Assembly: GCA_030837965.1 (NCBI GenBank)
Contig: JAUTXP010000047.1
Span: 124,001-188,000 of the forward strand
Length of the DNA stretch: 64,000 nucleotides
Direction of reading: 5' to 3'
Origin: Acidimicrobiaceae bacterium
Lineage (GTDB): Bacteria; Actinomycetota; Acidimicrobiia; Acidimicrobiales; JAUTXP01
Part shown: piece by piece, positions 43,044 to 52,045 of the stretch
Numbering within the stretch: position 1 is the stretch's first letter
How the letters are laid out: every line of letters begins with the position of its first letter
Notes under the pieces: generated by a model
What the model was told of the DNA's origin: nothing
What the model saw: only the letters and a program-made list of their open reading frames with translations
The model's database searches: none
Position numbers and translations under genes: made by a program

Positions 43044-43045
43044 CC

Positions 43046-43795
43046 ATGTCCGGTCATTCCAAGTGGGCGACCATCAAGCACAAGAAGGGCGCGCAGGACA
43101 AGGCGCGGGGCAAGCTGTTCGCCAAGCTGATCCGCCAGGTGGAGGTGGCGGCTCGTGAGGGCGGCGGCGACCCCGAGTCCAACCCGAGCCTGCGGGCCAT
43201 GTTCGCCAAGGCGAGGGACAGCTCCGTGCCCCTCGACACCATCGAGCGGGCCATCAAGCGGGGCACCGGCGAGTTGGAGGGCGTCAAGTACGAGGCCATC
43301 AACTACGAGGGCTACGCGCCCAACGGCGTGGCCGTGATCGTGGAGTGCCTGTCGGACAACCGCAACCGGACCGGGTCGGACGTGCGGTCGATCTTCAGCA
43401 AGAGTGGCGGGTCCATGGCCGAGCCCGGCGCCGTGTCGTGGCAGTTCCACCGCAAGGGCGTGGTCATCCTCCCCAAGAAGGTGAGCGAGGACGACCTCAT
43501 GCTCATCGCCCTGGACGCGGGCGCCGAGGACCTCCAGGACCAGGGGGACACCTGGCAGCTCACCTCGGACCCGTCAGACCTGGGCAGGCTGCGGGAGGCG
43601 CTGGAGGAGGCGGGCATCGAGTTCGACTCGGCCGAGCTGACGCTGTTGTCGACCACCACCGTGCCCCTCGACACCGAGGGCGACGCCAAGCGCGTGCTCC
43701 GGCTGATCGACGCGTTGGAGGACTTGGACGACGTGCAGAACGTCTACGCCAACTTCGACATCCCCGACCACATCATCGAACTGGTCGAGGCCTGA
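43046..43795 (+). CDS. yebC: YebC/PmpR family DNA-binding regulatory protein
   Basis: 249 residues starting with the signature SGHSKWATIKHKKGAQDKAR, then FAKLIRQVEVAAREGG and YEGYAPNGVAVIVECLSDN. The C-terminal DDVQNVYANFDIPD is intact. Family members act as transcription factors or in translation of stalling sequences. In this and mycobacterial genomes it lies between pdxT and ruvC. Confidence 0.95.
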   Translation: MSGHSKWATIKHKKGAQDKARGKLFAKLIRQVEVAAREGGGDPESNPSLRAMFAKARDSSVPLDTIERAIKRGTGELEGVKYEAINYEGYAPNGVAVIVECLSDNRNRTGSDVRSIFSKSGGSMAEPGAVSWQFHRKGVVILPKKVSEDDLMLIALDAGAEDLQDQGDTWQLTSDPSDLGRLREALEEAGIEFDSAELTLLSTTTVPLDTEGDAKRVLRLIDALEDLDDVQNVYANFDIPDHIIELVEA

Positions 43796-43850
43796 GCGGC
43801 TTCCCTTATGTAATCGGTAGTACCAGTCCTCGGAAGGTACGTTCCTGACG

Positions 43851-44273
43851 GTGGGAACGGACATCGACTTCGCACTGCTGTGCTCCGCGGCGACCTTTCG
43901 CGACGGCCTCCTTTCGGTTCTGGAGGCGGGGCTGGAAGTGTTCCAGCCCACTTCGCTTCCGGCTGTGATCCAACCATGGCTGGTGTTCAAGGTCGCCTTC
44001 GGCGATGACGGTCGGGACGGCCCGCAACTCGCTCGCGCGTACGTGGAGCTGCAGGGCAGCGATGCCGTTGAGCCAGAGCGTGTGGCCGATGTCGGTTTCT
44101 CGCTGATCGCCCCGTCGGCATCACCTGACGCCCTGAGCGCCTTCGTGATGGTGATACATCCGTTGCCATTGCAGATACGACGAAGCGGCGTTTACACAGT
44201 GAACCTGGTGCTGAACGGCGAACTGCGCCGGCAATTGCCGTTCAAGGTCGAACGCCTTATCCCGCAAGTGTGA
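43851..44273 (+). CDS. Hypothetical beta-rich protein (DUF6941-like)
   Basis: 140 residues, cytosolic, with no catalytic motif. DIDFALLCSAATFRDGLLSV at the N-terminus and SGVYTVNLVLNGELRRQLPF at the C-terminus suggest a beta-sandwich, as in DUF6941 proteins; the family call is tentative. Its DNA has visibly lower G+C and rarer codons than the neighbours, and it opens a small three-gene insertion between yebC and the peroxiredoxin gene. Confidence 0.6.
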   Translation: MGTDIDFALLCSAATFRDGLLSVLEAGLEVFQPTSLPAVIQPWLVFKVAFGDDGRDGPQLARAYVELQGSDAVEPERVADVGFSLIAPSASPDALSAFVMVIHPLPLQIRRSGVYTVNLVLNGELRRQLPFKVERLIPQV

Positions 44274-44274
44274 C

Positions 44275-44484
44275 GTGGCTGATATCACCGGCTACGCCCG
44301 GATGCGAATGGCCCAGCGAGCAGTCACCGAAGAAGACGTGGAGGCTGCTCTCGAGCAGGAAGTTGCTCCGCCCCGACCTGGCAACCGGCCCGGCCGTCTC
44401 GTCCGGCGCGGCCTGGACGCAAATGGCCGTATCCTTGAGGTCGTTCTCAACGAGCATGGCCAGGTTGTGAACGTCCTCAGATGA
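44275..44484 (+). CDS. DUF4258-like small protein (putative toxin-type partner)
   Basis: 69 residues: ITGYARMRMAQRAVTEEDVE followed by PGRLVRRGLDANGRILEVVL. The arrangement helix-(R/H)A-x-TEEDVE-...-beta resembles DUF4258, a RelE/BrnT-like fold often coded with DUF2283 antitoxin-like partners. GTG start one base after the upstream stop; the end overlaps the DUF2283 gene as ATGA, so the two are translationally coupled. Confidence 0.65.
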   Translation: MADITGYARMRMAQRAVTEEDVEAALEQEVAPPRPGNRPGRLVRRGLDANGRILEVVLNEHGQVVNVLR

Positions 44485-44807
44485 ACTACACGTACGACGC
44501 CGAAGCCGATGCCCTCTACGTCAGCGTCACGGCCGCGCCTATCCACGGTCAGGTTGAGCGAGCCGACGGGGTCATCGTGGATGTTGATGACGCCGGGCAG
44601 GCGGTCGGTTTCGACGTCATGAACCCGGATGCGGGCTGGGACGCCGACGGACTTGCACGGGATTACCGGTTACCCAACGCCGATGAGATGATGCTTCTGG
44701 CGCTACGCCGAGTTCGATCCTGGCGTCAGGACGGGCCTGTGGTGCACCCAGCCGTGTCGCCGGGCGGAGTGCTCCAAGACGTTCGGGCCGTTCGCAGCGC
44801 AGGCTGA
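44481..44807 (+). CDS. DUF2283 small protein (putative antitoxin-type partner)
   Basis: 108 residues. The start YTYDAEADALYVSVTAAPI, then ADGVIVDVDDAGQAVGFDVM, is the DUF2283 fold, common in toxin-antitoxin-like pairs with DUF4258. After about residue 70 an arginine-containing tail (LRRVRSWRQDGPVVHPAV) extends beyond the usual domain length. Coupled to the DUF4258 gene by a four-base overlap. Confidence 0.7.
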   Translation: MNYTYDAEADALYVSVTAAPIHGQVERADGVIVDVDDAGQAVGFDVMNPDAGWDADGLARDYRLPNADEMMLLALRRVRSWRQDGPVVHPAVSPGGVLQDVRAVRSAG

Positions 44808-44858
44808 GGCCTGCGCTCCAACGCCGTCATCGACGCCACCTGACAGAGAGGCAGCACC

Positions 44859-45329
44859 ATGGGCAAGCCGCAAGTGGGCGAGGTCGCACCCGACTTCACC
44901 CTGCCGGGGACGGGCGGGCGTTCCTATTCGCTTTCCGAGTACCGGGGCCACCCCGTGCTCGTCGTCTTCTATCCGGGCGACGACACGGCTGTGTGCACCA
45001 CGCAGCTCAACGCCTACTCCAACGACTTCGAGCAGTTCGAAGGACTGGGCGCGCAGGTGCTGGCCATCAGCCCGCAGTCGGTCGACAGCCACGAGAAGTT
45101 CTCGTGCAAGCAGGGCGGGTTCCGGTTCCCGCTTCTGGCCGATGAGGACAAGTCGGTGGGCGACGCGTATGGCGTGGTGGGTCCGCTCGGCTTCTATCGG
45201 CGGTCTGTGTTCGTGGTCGACGGGGACGGCAGGCTGCGCTACGGCCACCGCTCGGCCCACGGGCTGACCTTCAAGAAGACCGACGAGCTGGTGCGCGTCC
45301 TGAAAGACGCCGCCGCCACCCCCGCCTAG
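44859..45329 (+). CDS. bcp: Peroxiredoxin (Bcp/PrxQ type)
   Basis: 156 residues of the AhpC/TSA family: VGEVAPDFTLPGTGGRSYSL, FYPGDDTAVCTTQL with the peroxidatic Cys46, and ISPQSVDSHEKFSCKQGGFR with Cys83 as possible resolving cysteine. The usual TP.CT is AVCT here (Thr-to-Ala at the position before the Val), a common variant. It reduces peroxides with thiol donors. A palindromic repeat follows its stop codon. Confidence 0.9.
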   Translation: MGKPQVGEVAPDFTLPGTGGRSYSLSEYRGHPVLVVFYPGDDTAVCTTQLNAYSNDFEQFEGLGAQVLAISPQSVDSHEKFSCKQGGFRFPLLADEDKSVGDAYGVVGPLGFYRRSVFVVDGDGRLRYGHRSAHGLTFKKTDELVRVLKDAAATPA

Positions 45330-45341
45330 CCACCCCCCCCG

Positions 45342-45376
45342 ATCTTTTCCACAGCACCTGCTGCTGTGGAAAAGAT
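45342..45376. repeat. TTTTCCACA palindrome, copy 2
   Basis: ATCTTTTCCACAGCA and its complement surround the loop CCTGC. It lies between the peroxiredoxin stop (45329) and ruvC (45421). On the reverse strand it matches the cobI copy over the whole palindrome and several flanking bases (CCC on one side, CGGGGGG on the other). Confidence 0.9.
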
Positions 45377-45420
45377 GGGGTCCACCACCGGGGGCGGGTG
45401 GGGCGCTACCCTGCGAACGC

Positions 45421-45936
45421 ATGTTCGTGCTGGGCATCGACCCCGGGGTGTCCCGTTGCGGCTACGGCGCGGTCCGACGCGACCGGGCGGGCTACCACGC
45501 GGTGCGGGCCGGCGTCATCACCACGCCGCCTGGCGACCCGCTGCCCGACCGGCTGGCCTCGCTGGCCCAGGAGTTGGCCGCCCTGTTGCGCGAGCTTTCG
45601 CCCGACGCCGTGGTCGTGGAGCGGGTGTTCTTCCAGACCAACGTGCGCACGGCCATGTCGGTGGGCCAGGCCAGCGGTCTGGCCCTGGCCGCGGCCTCGT
45701 CGGCCGGGTGCGAGGTGGCCCAGTACACGTCCAACGAGGTGAAGCAGGCCGTGGCGGGCTACGGGGCGGCCACCAAGGAGCAGGTCCAGCGCATGGTCCA
45801 GTCCCTGCTCGGCCTGGCCGAGCGGCCCAAGCCTCCCGACGTGGCCGACGCCCTGGCTCTGGCCCTGTGCCACCTCGCGCAGGCGCCCCGGCTGGCCCGC
45901 ATCGCCCGCATGGACCGACTGGCGGCCGGGCGATGA
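45421..45936 (+). CDS. ruvC: Holliday junction resolvase RuvC
   Basis: 171 residues. The catalytic acidic residues begin with Asp7 in [34 protein letters not shown] (Glu) and the C-terminal [16 protein letters not shown] (two Asp) complete the site. It cuts Holliday junctions symmetrically. Its stop overlaps ruvA as ATGA. Confidence 0.96.
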   Translation: MFVLGIDPGVSRCGYGAVRRDRAGYHAVRAGVITTPPGDPLPDRLASLAQELAALLRELSPDAVVVERVFFQTNVRTAMSVGQASGLALAAASSAGCEVAQYTSNEVKQAVAGYGAATKEQVQRMVQSLLGLAERPKPPDVADALALALCHLAQAPRLARIARMDRLAAGR

Positions 45937-46538
45937 TCGGCTCCCTGCGGGGCGTGCTGCTCGACCGCTTCGCCACCGGCGAGGCCCTGGTCGAGGTGGG
46001 CGGCGTGGGGTACCGAGTCACCATGGTGCCGTCGGCCCTGGCCGGCCTGGGCGACCCCGGCGACCCCGTGTTCCTCCACATTCACACCCATGTGCGCGAG
46101 GACGCCCTCGTCCTCTACGCCTTCCCGAGCAGGGACGAGCGGACCTGCTTCGAGGCCCTCATCACCGCCCACGGCGTGGGACCGGCCCTGGGCCTGGCCA
46201 TCTTGTCGGCCCACTCGCCCGCCTCGCTGGCCCGGGCCCTGGCCACCGACGACGTCGACGCGCTCACCATGATCCCGGGCGTGGGCAAGAAGACGGCGGC
46301 CCGGCTGCTGGTCGAGCTCAAGGCCAAGCTCGACATCGACCTGGGCGCCGACCTGGTGCCGGTCAACGGGAACGGCCTGGCCCCGCAGGCCACCCCCGTG
46401 GCCGAGGTCCGGGCCGCGCTGGCCGGGCTGGGCTACGGCCTGGACGAGGTGCGCCTGGCCACCCAGGGCCTGCCCGACGACGGCGCCGTCGAGGACCTGC
46501 TCAAGTCCGCCCTCCGCCAACTGGCCGTGGCCCGATGA
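45933..46538 (+). CDS. ruvA: Holliday junction helicase subunit RuvA
   Basis: 201 residues: OB fold ([29 protein letters not shown]), helix-hairpin-helix motifs ([17 protein letters not shown] and [18 protein letters not shown]), an acidic/variable linker, and the C-terminal three-helix domain that touches RuvB ([17 protein letters not shown]). Start and stop overlap ruvC and ruvB by four bases each. Confidence 0.96.
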   Translation: MIGSLRGVLLDRFATGEALVEVGGVGYRVTMVPSALAGLGDPGDPVFLHIHTHVREDALVLYAFPSRDERTCFEALITAHGVGPALGLAILSAHSPASLARALATDDVDALTMIPGVGKKTAARLLVELKAKLDIDLGADLVPVNGNGLAPQATPVAEVRAALAGLGYGLDEVRLATQGLPDDGAVEDLLKSALRQLAVAR

Positions 46539-47587
46539 GCCCGCGCGAGGAGGTGTTGGTGTCGGCCGCGGCGGCCGACCCGGTGGAGCTGGCCGAGGAG
46601 GTTACGCTCCGGCCCCGCCGCCTGGCCGAGTTCGTGGGCCAGCCCCAGTTGAAGGAGCACCTGGCCATCCTGTTGGAGGCGGCCAAGCGCAGGGGCCAGG
46701 CCGCCGACCACCTCTTGTTCGCGGGCCCGCCTGGCCTGGGCAAGACCAGCCTGGCCGGGATCGTGGCCGCCGAGCTGGGCGTGGGCATGCGGGTGAGCAG
46801 CGGCCCTGCGCTGGTCCGGGCGGGCGACCTGGCGTCCATCCTGACGGACCTGCACGAGGGCGACGTCCTCTTCATCGACGAGATCCACCGCCTGGGCCGG
46901 GCCGTGGAGGAGATCCTCTATCCGGCCATGGAGGACTTCCAGCTCGACATCGTGATCGGCAAGGGCCCGGCCGCCCGCTCCAGCCGCCTCGACCTGCCCC
47001 CCGTCACCCGCATCGGCGCCACCACCCGCATCGGCCTCATCACCGGCCCGCTGCGGGACCGGTTCGGCTTCGTGGCCCGCCTCGACCACTACCCGGCCTC
47101 GGACCTCGAGGAGATCGTGGTGCGGGCCGCGGCCATCCTCGACGTGCACCTCGGGTCCGGCGGGGCCCACGAGGTCGCCACCCGCAGCCGGGGCACGCCC
47201 CGCATCGCCAACCGGCTGCTGAAGCGGGTGCGGGACTTCGCCGAGGTCAGGGGGGACGGCGTGGTCGACCAGGCCTTGGCCGACAAGGCCTTGTCCCTGT
47301 TCGGCGTCGACCACCTGGGATTGGACAAGGTGGACCGGGCCATCCTGGGCGCGGTGTGCAGCCGGTTCGGCGGTGGCCCCGTCGGCCTGTCGACCCTGTC
47401 GGTCAGCGTGGGGGAGGAGACCGAGACGGTCGAGAACGTCTACGAGCCGTTCCTGTTGCAACTGGGCCTGCTCAAGCGCACGCCGCAGGGTCGGGTGGCC
47501 ACGGCCGGGGCCTGGCAGCATCTCGGGCTGACCGCCGTCTCCCGGCCCGACCAGCGCTCGGACCGGCCCGGCCTGTTCGACGCTTAA
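46535..47587 (+). CDS. ruvB: Holliday junction branch-migration helicase RuvB
   Basis: 350 residues. The AAA+ core has Walker [12 protein letters not shown], Walker [21 protein letters not shown], and sensor [17 protein letters not shown]; the C-terminal winged helix has [13 protein letters not shown]. The N-terminal [18 protein letters not shown] is typical. Together with RuvA and RuvC it forms the resolvasome. Confidence 0.97.
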   Translation: MSPREEVLVSAAAADPVELAEEVTLRPRRLAEFVGQPQLKEHLAILLEAAKRRGQAADHLLFAGPPGLGKTSLAGIVAAELGVGMRVSSGPALVRAGDLASILTDLHEGDVLFIDEIHRLGRAVEEILYPAMEDFQLDIVIGKGPAARSSRLDLPPVTRIGATTRIGLITGPLRDRFGFVARLDHYPASDLEEIVVRAAAILDVHLGSGGAHEVATRSRGTPRIANRLLKRVRDFAEVRGDGVVDQALADKALSLFGVDHLGLDKVDRAILGAVCSRFGGGPVGLSTLSVSVGEETETVENVYEPFLLQLGLLKRTPQGRVATAGAWQHLGLTAVSRPDQRSDRPGLFDA

Positions 47588-47610
47588 AGCTGCTGCGCCC
47601 GGTCCTTCGA

Positions 47611-47625
47611 GGCGGCTTCGCCGCC
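47611..47625. terminator. Hairpin between convergent ruvB and a secreted-protein gene
   Basis: GGCGGC-TTC-GCCGCC forms a short tight hairpin 24 bases after the ruvB stop and about 40 bases before the end of the oppositely oriented gene. It is suited to act on both transcripts, although there is no T-run. Confidence 0.5.
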
Positions 47626-47665
47626 GGGCCGCTCGGGCCACGGGCTCGCCTATCGGCTCGCCCTC

Positions 47666-48343
47666 TTAGCCCAGCGAGTAGGTGATGGAGCGCACGGTCA
47701 CTCGGACCTGCGACCCCTCGACCGACCCGCCGCCCGTGCACGACGCGATCCCGCTGGGCGGGCAGGGGCCGGGCGTGGACACGGCGGTGCCCGTGGGCGA
47801 GTACAAGGTGACCTGGATCGAGTAGGTCGTGTTGGGCACGGCCGAGACGCTGGCCGACAACGACACGCCGTTGCACGAGTTCCCGCTGGGCACCCCGCCG
47901 CCGTACTGGATGGTGAGGCACACCCGGGTGCCGGGGCCGGCCCCGTCGACCGCCGCGGTGGCCCGAAGCTGGCCGCCGGAACCGGAGGTCACGTTGAGCC
48001 CGGTGCCCGAACCAGACCGGCCCACGGTGGCGTGGCCCACGGCCCCGCCGATGCCCTGGCTCTGCACGACCACGCCCATCCCGCCGCTCACCCGCTCACG
48101 GGCCACGGCCAGCACGCCGGAGAGCGCGGCGGCCTCGGGCACGGTTGAGCACCCGTACGGCGTGCCGTCGCCGTAGCCGGCGACATTGGCACTGGCGTCC
48201 TGGTCCAGGCACTGGACGCCGAAGTCGTATGGAGCACTGCGGGTGACCCCTGCGGCCCGCGACGGGCTGGGTGCGATGAAGAGGAGCAGGCAGGCAGCCA
48301 CCCCCGAGATGAGGGCGCGTTGCACGGCCACTCTCTTCCCCAT
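47666..48343 (-). CDS. Secreted protein with cysteine pairs, sigma-factor operon
   Basis: 225 residues. The signal peptide (ALISGVAACLLLFIAPSPSRAA) precedes a Gly/Ser/Thr-rich beta domain with six cysteines, such as FGVQCLDQDASANVAGYGDG, YGCSTVPEAA and VPSGNSCNGVSLSA, probably disulfide-bonded. No known family is recognised. It is the third gene after the ECF sigma factor on the same strand, 112 bases from the second, and may be its target. Confidence 0.7.
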   Translation of the reverse strand: MGKRVAVQRALISGVAACLLLFIAPSPSRAAGVTRSAPYDFGVQCLDQDASANVAGYGDGTPYGCSTVPEAAALSGVLAVARERVSGGMGVVVQSQGIGGAVGHATVGRSGSGTGLNVTSGSGGQLRATAAVDGAGPGTRVCLTIQYGGGVPSGNSCNGVSLSASVSAVPNTTYSIQVTLYSPTGTAVSTPGPCPPSGIASCTGGGSVEGSQVRVTVRSITYSLG

Positions 48344-48455
48344 CGGTCGGGAAATACCCTTTTCTCGCCCAATTCGGGCCACAGACCCGGCCCGGCCCGC
48401 CAGCCCACTGAGCCCGCCAACCTGCCGGCCCCGCGACAGCCGGCGCCTATCCGCC

Positions 48456-48671
48456 TTACGGCAGGGGCAGGCGGTCCGGCAGCGGGTCGGTCTGGCAGTA
48501 GCCGATGTCCGGACCCTGCACGGCCACGCACCACCAGTCCCCGTGGTCGTTCGCGCCGCTGGACTGGATGTGGTGCCCCCCACTGGGCAGGGCACTGGCC
48601 CCGGCGACCGAGCCGGTCAAGGAGGCCACCACGGCCGCGGTCACAATCGCCAGTCGGCGTCGACGGCTCAC
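48456..48671 (-). CDS. Small secreted peptide
   Basis: 71 residues. A signal peptide (LAIVTAAVVASLTGSVAGASA) leaves a mature part of about 45 residues with DHGDWWCVAVQGPDIGYCQ, where two cysteines could form one disulfide, and a proline-rich tail. The GTG start overlaps the sigma-factor stop as GTGA, so it is translated together with it. Confidence 0.7.
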   Translation of the reverse strand: MSRRRRLAIVTAAVVASLTGSVAGASALPSGGHHIQSSGANDHGDWWCVAVQGPDIGYCQTDPLPDRLPLP

Positions 48672-49792
48672 TTCTTGTACTCCTTTGACTGTTGGACGTA
48701 TTCGGAGGCGTCGCCGCTGATGCCGGCGACCACGGCGTCGGGGTCGAGCCCGGCCACAACAGGCCCGGCCTGATTGGCGACGGGCTGGTCGTTGGCCCGC
48801 GGGGCCGCGTTCGGGTCGCCCAGGAACAGGTTGACGCCCGCCACCGGAGGAGCAGCCTGGGCCGAGCCGGAGGGCCGGGCCTGTGGGGCGCGCGCGGCCG
48901 GGGCCGCGGGAGGCGCCACTGCCGCAGCCACGGGGGCGACGGCACCCACGGCCACCGGCCGGTCAATGGACGCGGCCGACGCGATCGGCCCGGCAGCGGC
49001 CGCCACGCTCACGGGACGGGCGTGCCCGCCAGTGGCGGCTGCGCCTGCCAGCCCGACCGCGGTGGACACGACCATGGCCAGCCCGACCCCGTTGGCGGCC
49101 AAGGCGGGCAGGTTGGCCCAGCCCGACGCCCATTCGCCCACGCGCAGGCGCAGCCCGGCGAAGCGCCGGCCCAGGTCGAGTCGGGAGGCGGCCAGCCCCA
49201 GGCCGAAGGGCAGCCCGGCGGCCAGACCGGCTTCGGGCCCGGCCACGACGAGGAACTCGCGGCGCAGGGCTTGGCGGGCTCGGAACAACAGGCCCTCGAC
49301 CGCGCCCATGGTGATGTCGTAGTGCTCGGCGATGCGCTGGTAGGTCCAGCCCTCCCGCTCGCGCAGGTGCAGCACCTCGCGGTGGCGGGGCGACAGCCGG
49401 GCCAGGGCCTGCACGAGCAGGTCGTGGTCGACGGCCGCTTCAAGCCGGTCAGGCCCGACCTCGACCTGGCCGGGGTCGACGTCGGCCGACGGCTCGATGC
49501 GCCCCAGGCGGCGATGGGAGTCGACGCACAGTCGGGAGGCGATGACCGACAGCCACGGGTAGAAGCGGCGCTCCCCGCGCAGCATGGGCATGGCCCGATA
49601 GGCCCGGGCAAACGCCTCCTGGGTCAATTCCTCGGCGTCATGGGGATTGCCGGTTCGTCGTAGGCAGAAGCGGAACAGACGTCCGTAGTACCGCCGGTAC
49701 AAGTCCTCGAAGGCCGCGTCGTCCCCGTCCTGGTGCTGCATGACGAGGGCGCGGTCGCGTCCGAGGTCGACGTCATCTGCACGAAGTGCCAC
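48668..49792 (-). CDS. ECF-type sigma-70 factor with C-terminal membrane extension
   Basis: 374 residues. Region 2 (DDAAFEDLYRRYYGRLFRFC, then EELTQEAFARAYRAM) and region 4 (LARLSPRHREVLHLREREGW, then YQRIAEHYDITMGAVEGLL) occupy the first 185 residues. Beyond these is an unusual extension: a hydrophobic segment near 235-255 (NGVGLAMVVSTAVGLAGAA) and a Pro/Ala-rich tail of about 115 residues, likely outside the cell. A membrane-tethered sigma could be released by proteolysis. No separate anti-sigma gene is nearby. The GTG start at 49792 gives an N-terminus of 17 residues before an ATG at 49741. Confidence 0.85.
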   Translation of the reverse strand: MALRADDVDLGRDRALVMQHQDGDDAAFEDLYRRYYGRLFRFCLRRTGNPHDAEELTQEAFARAYRAMPMLRGERRFYPWLSVIASRLCVDSHRRLGRIEPSADVDPGQVEVGPDRLEAAVDHDLLVQALARLSPRHREVLHLREREGWTYQRIAEHYDITMGAVEGLLFRARQALRREFLVVAGPEAGLAAGLPFGLGLAASRLDLGRRFAGLRLRVGEWASGWANLPALAANGVGLAMVVSTAVGLAGAAATGGHARPVSVAAAAGPIASAASIDRPVAVGAVAPVAAAVAPPAAPAARAPQARPSGSAQAAPPVAGVNLFLGDPNAAPRANDQPVANQAGPVVAGLDPDAVVAGISGDASEYVQQSKEYKK

Positions 49793-49883
49793 TAGCCGCC
49801 CCTACAAGTTCGCTTGGTTGGACAACGACCCCGGTTCTTGTGATTCGGCCCCGACGTGGAAAAGTCCTTCCGTGGCCCCGGGC

Positions 49884-50882
49884 ATGGACGCCTACGACTA
49901 TCCGCTTCCGCCCGAGGCCGTGGCCCAGTCGCCCGCCGAGCCGCGGGACGCCTCCCGCCTGCTCGTCGCCTTGGACCCGGACCCCGACGGGCCGGTGGCC
50001 CATCGCCACACCAGGGACCTGCCCGACCTGTTGGAGCCGGGCGACCTGCTGGTCGTCAACGACACCCGCGTGATGCCCGCCCGCTTGCGGCTGCGCAAGG
50101 CGTCGGGCGGTGCCGTCGAGGTGTTCCTGTTGGAGCCGGGGCCGGAGCCAGATGTGTGGGAGGCGTTGATCCGACCCAGCCGCAAGGTCGCCGCCGGCGC
50201 CGTGCTCTACGCAGCCGATGGCGACGAGGCCGTGGCCGTGGCGGGCGAGGTGCTCGACGACGGCCGCCGCCGCGTCCGTCTGCTGGCCGACCCGGCCGAC
50301 CACGGGACCGTGCCCCTTCCGCCGTACATCACCCAGCCCCTGGCCGACCCCGAGCGCTATCAGACCGTCTACGCCGAGCGGCCCGCATCGGTGGCTGCGC
50401 CCACAGCCGGACTCCACCTCACCCACGAGGTGCTGCAACGGTGCGCGGAGCGGGGCATCGGCCTGGCCCAAGTCGAGTTGGTCGTCGGGCTGGACACCTT
50501 CCGGCCCGTGACCGCGGACCGGCCCGAGGACCACGTCATGCACTCCGAGTCGTACCGGGTCCCGGCCGAGACCATGGACGCGGCGGCTGCGGCCCGTCGG
50601 GTGGTGGCGGTGGGGACGACGAGCGTGCGGGCCTTGGAGTCGGCCGCGGCCACCGGCAGGCTGGCGGGCCGCACCGACCTGTTCATCCACGGCGACTACC
50701 CGTTCAAGGTGGTCGACCTGCTGCTCACCAACTTCCACCTGCCCCGCTCGTCCCTGCTCTTGTTGTTGGCCGCCTTCTGCGGCGACCGCTGGCGGTCGCT
50801 GTACGACACCGCGCTGGCCGAGGGCTATCGCTTCTTGTCGTTCGGCGACGCCATGCTCGTCGCCCGGCGGACCGGGCCGTGA
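49884..50882 (+). CDS. queA: S-adenosylmethionine:tRNA ribosyltransferase-isomerase QueA
   Basis: QueA adds the epoxycyclopentane part of queuosine to preQ1-tRNA. The 332 residues carry YDYPLPPEAVAQSPAEPRDA, VVNDTRVMPARL, GLHLTHEVLQRC, GLDTFRPV and LLTNFHLPRSSLLLLLAAFC. It sits directly before tgt. The ATG at 49884 follows a divergent region shared with the sigma factor; a GTG at 49872 is the alternative. Confidence 0.95.
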   Translation: MDAYDYPLPPEAVAQSPAEPRDASRLLVALDPDPDGPVAHRHTRDLPDLLEPGDLLVVNDTRVMPARLRLRKASGGAVEVFLLEPGPEPDVWEALIRPSRKVAAGAVLYAADGDEAVAVAGEVLDDGRRRVRLLADPADHGTVPLPPYITQPLADPERYQTVYAERPASVAAPTAGLHLTHEVLQRCAERGIGLAQVELVVGLDTFRPVTADRPEDHVMHSESYRVPAETMDAAAAARRVVAVGTTSVRALESAAATGRLAGRTDLFIHGDYPFKVVDLLLTNFHLPRSSLLLLLAAFCGDRWRSLYDTALAEGYRFLSFGDAMLVARRTGP

Positions 50883-50898
50883 TCGACCGAGCGGCCCC

Positions 50899-51993
50899 GT
50901 GCTGACCATGGCCGTGTCGGCCGTGGACGGGTCGGCCCGGGCGGGCACGGTGGAGGTGGCGAGGGGCGCGTTCCACACGCCGTGTTTCATGCCCGTGGGG
51001 ACCCGGGGCGCGGTGCGCACCTTGTCGGCCCAGGACTTGGACGACCTGGGCTGCGAGGTGGCGCTGGCCAACACCTACCACCTCATGCTGCGGCCCGGCG
51101 CGGCCACGGTCGAGCAGTTGGGCGGCCTGACCGGGTTCACCGGATGGGGCGGGCTGTTCCTCACCGACTCCGGCGGTTTTCAGGTCTTCTCCCTCCAGCC
51201 CAAGGTGGACGACGAGGGCGTGGTGTTCCGGTCCACCTACGACGGGTCGACCCACCGGCTCACGCCCGAGTCGGCCGTGGCTGTGCAGGAGCAGTTGGGC
51301 GCGGACATCCAGATGGTCCTCGACGTGTGCCCGCCGCTGCCCTCGCCGCCGGAGGCCGTGCGTCTGGCCGTCGACCGCACTGCGGCCTGGGCGGCCCGCG
51401 CCCGACGCGCCCCTCGCAGCAGGCCCCACCAGGCTCTGTTCGGCATCGTCCAAGGCGGGGTCGACCTGGCCCTGCGGGCCGAGTCGGCCCGACGCACGGT
51501 CGAGCTGGACTTCGACGGCTACGGGATCGGCGGCCTGTCCGTGGGCGAGTCGCGAGATGAGATGCTTCCCGCCTTGGCCGCCGCCATCGAGCACCTGCCC
51601 GCCGACCGGCCCCGGTACCTCATGGGCGTGGGCGACCCCATCGGGTTGGTGGAGGCCATCGCCCTCGGCGTCGACATGTTCGACTGCGTGCTTCCCACCC
51701 GGCTGGCCCGACACGGGACGGTGCTGTCGAGCGAGGGCAGATACCAGTTGAAGAACGCGGCCAACGCCGCGGATGAAGGCCCACTCGACCCGGCCTGCCC
51801 GTGCCCGGTGTGCGCCCGCCACTCCCGCGCCTACCTGCGCCACCTGCTGCAAGTGGCCGAGCCCACCGCGCCCCGACTGCTGACCCTGCACAACGTGGCC
51901 TGGACGCTGGCCCTGGTGGCAGAGGCGAGAGTGGCCATCGGCGCAGGGACGCTGGACCGCCTGCGTCGGGACCTGGCCGCCGTGTGGACCTGA
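50899..51993 (+). CDS. tgt: tRNA-guanine transglycosylase
   Basis: It exchanges guanine 34 for preQ1 in tRNAs with GUN anticodons. The 364 residues contain TPCFMPVGTRGAVRTLSAQD, LTDSGGFQVFSL (active-site Asp), FGIVQGGVDLALR, GGLSVGESRDEM, VDMFDCVLPTRLARHG (nucleophilic Asp) and the zinc site CPCPVCARHSRAYLRHL. GTG start 17 bases after queA. The pair implies queuosine modification, provided preQ1 synthesis or uptake exists elsewhere. Confidence 0.96.
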   Translation: MLTMAVSAVDGSARAGTVEVARGAFHTPCFMPVGTRGAVRTLSAQDLDDLGCEVALANTYHLMLRPGAATVEQLGGLTGFTGWGGLFLTDSGGFQVFSLQPKVDDEGVVFRSTYDGSTHRLTPESAVAVQEQLGADIQMVLDVCPPLPSPPEAVRLAVDRTAAWAARARRAPRSRPHQALFGIVQGGVDLALRAESARRTVELDFDGYGIGGLSVGESRDEMLPALAAAIEHLPADRPRYLMGVGDPIGLVEAIALGVDMFDCVLPTRLARHGTVLSSEGRYQLKNAANAADEGPLDPACPCPVCARHSRAYLRHLLQVAEPTAPRLLTLHNVAWTLALVAEARVAIGAGTLDRLRRDLAAVWT

Positions 51994-52045
51994 ACCTCAG
52001 CTAACCTCACCGTTCGCCTTTGTCCCCCAAGATCGGGAACGGCCC

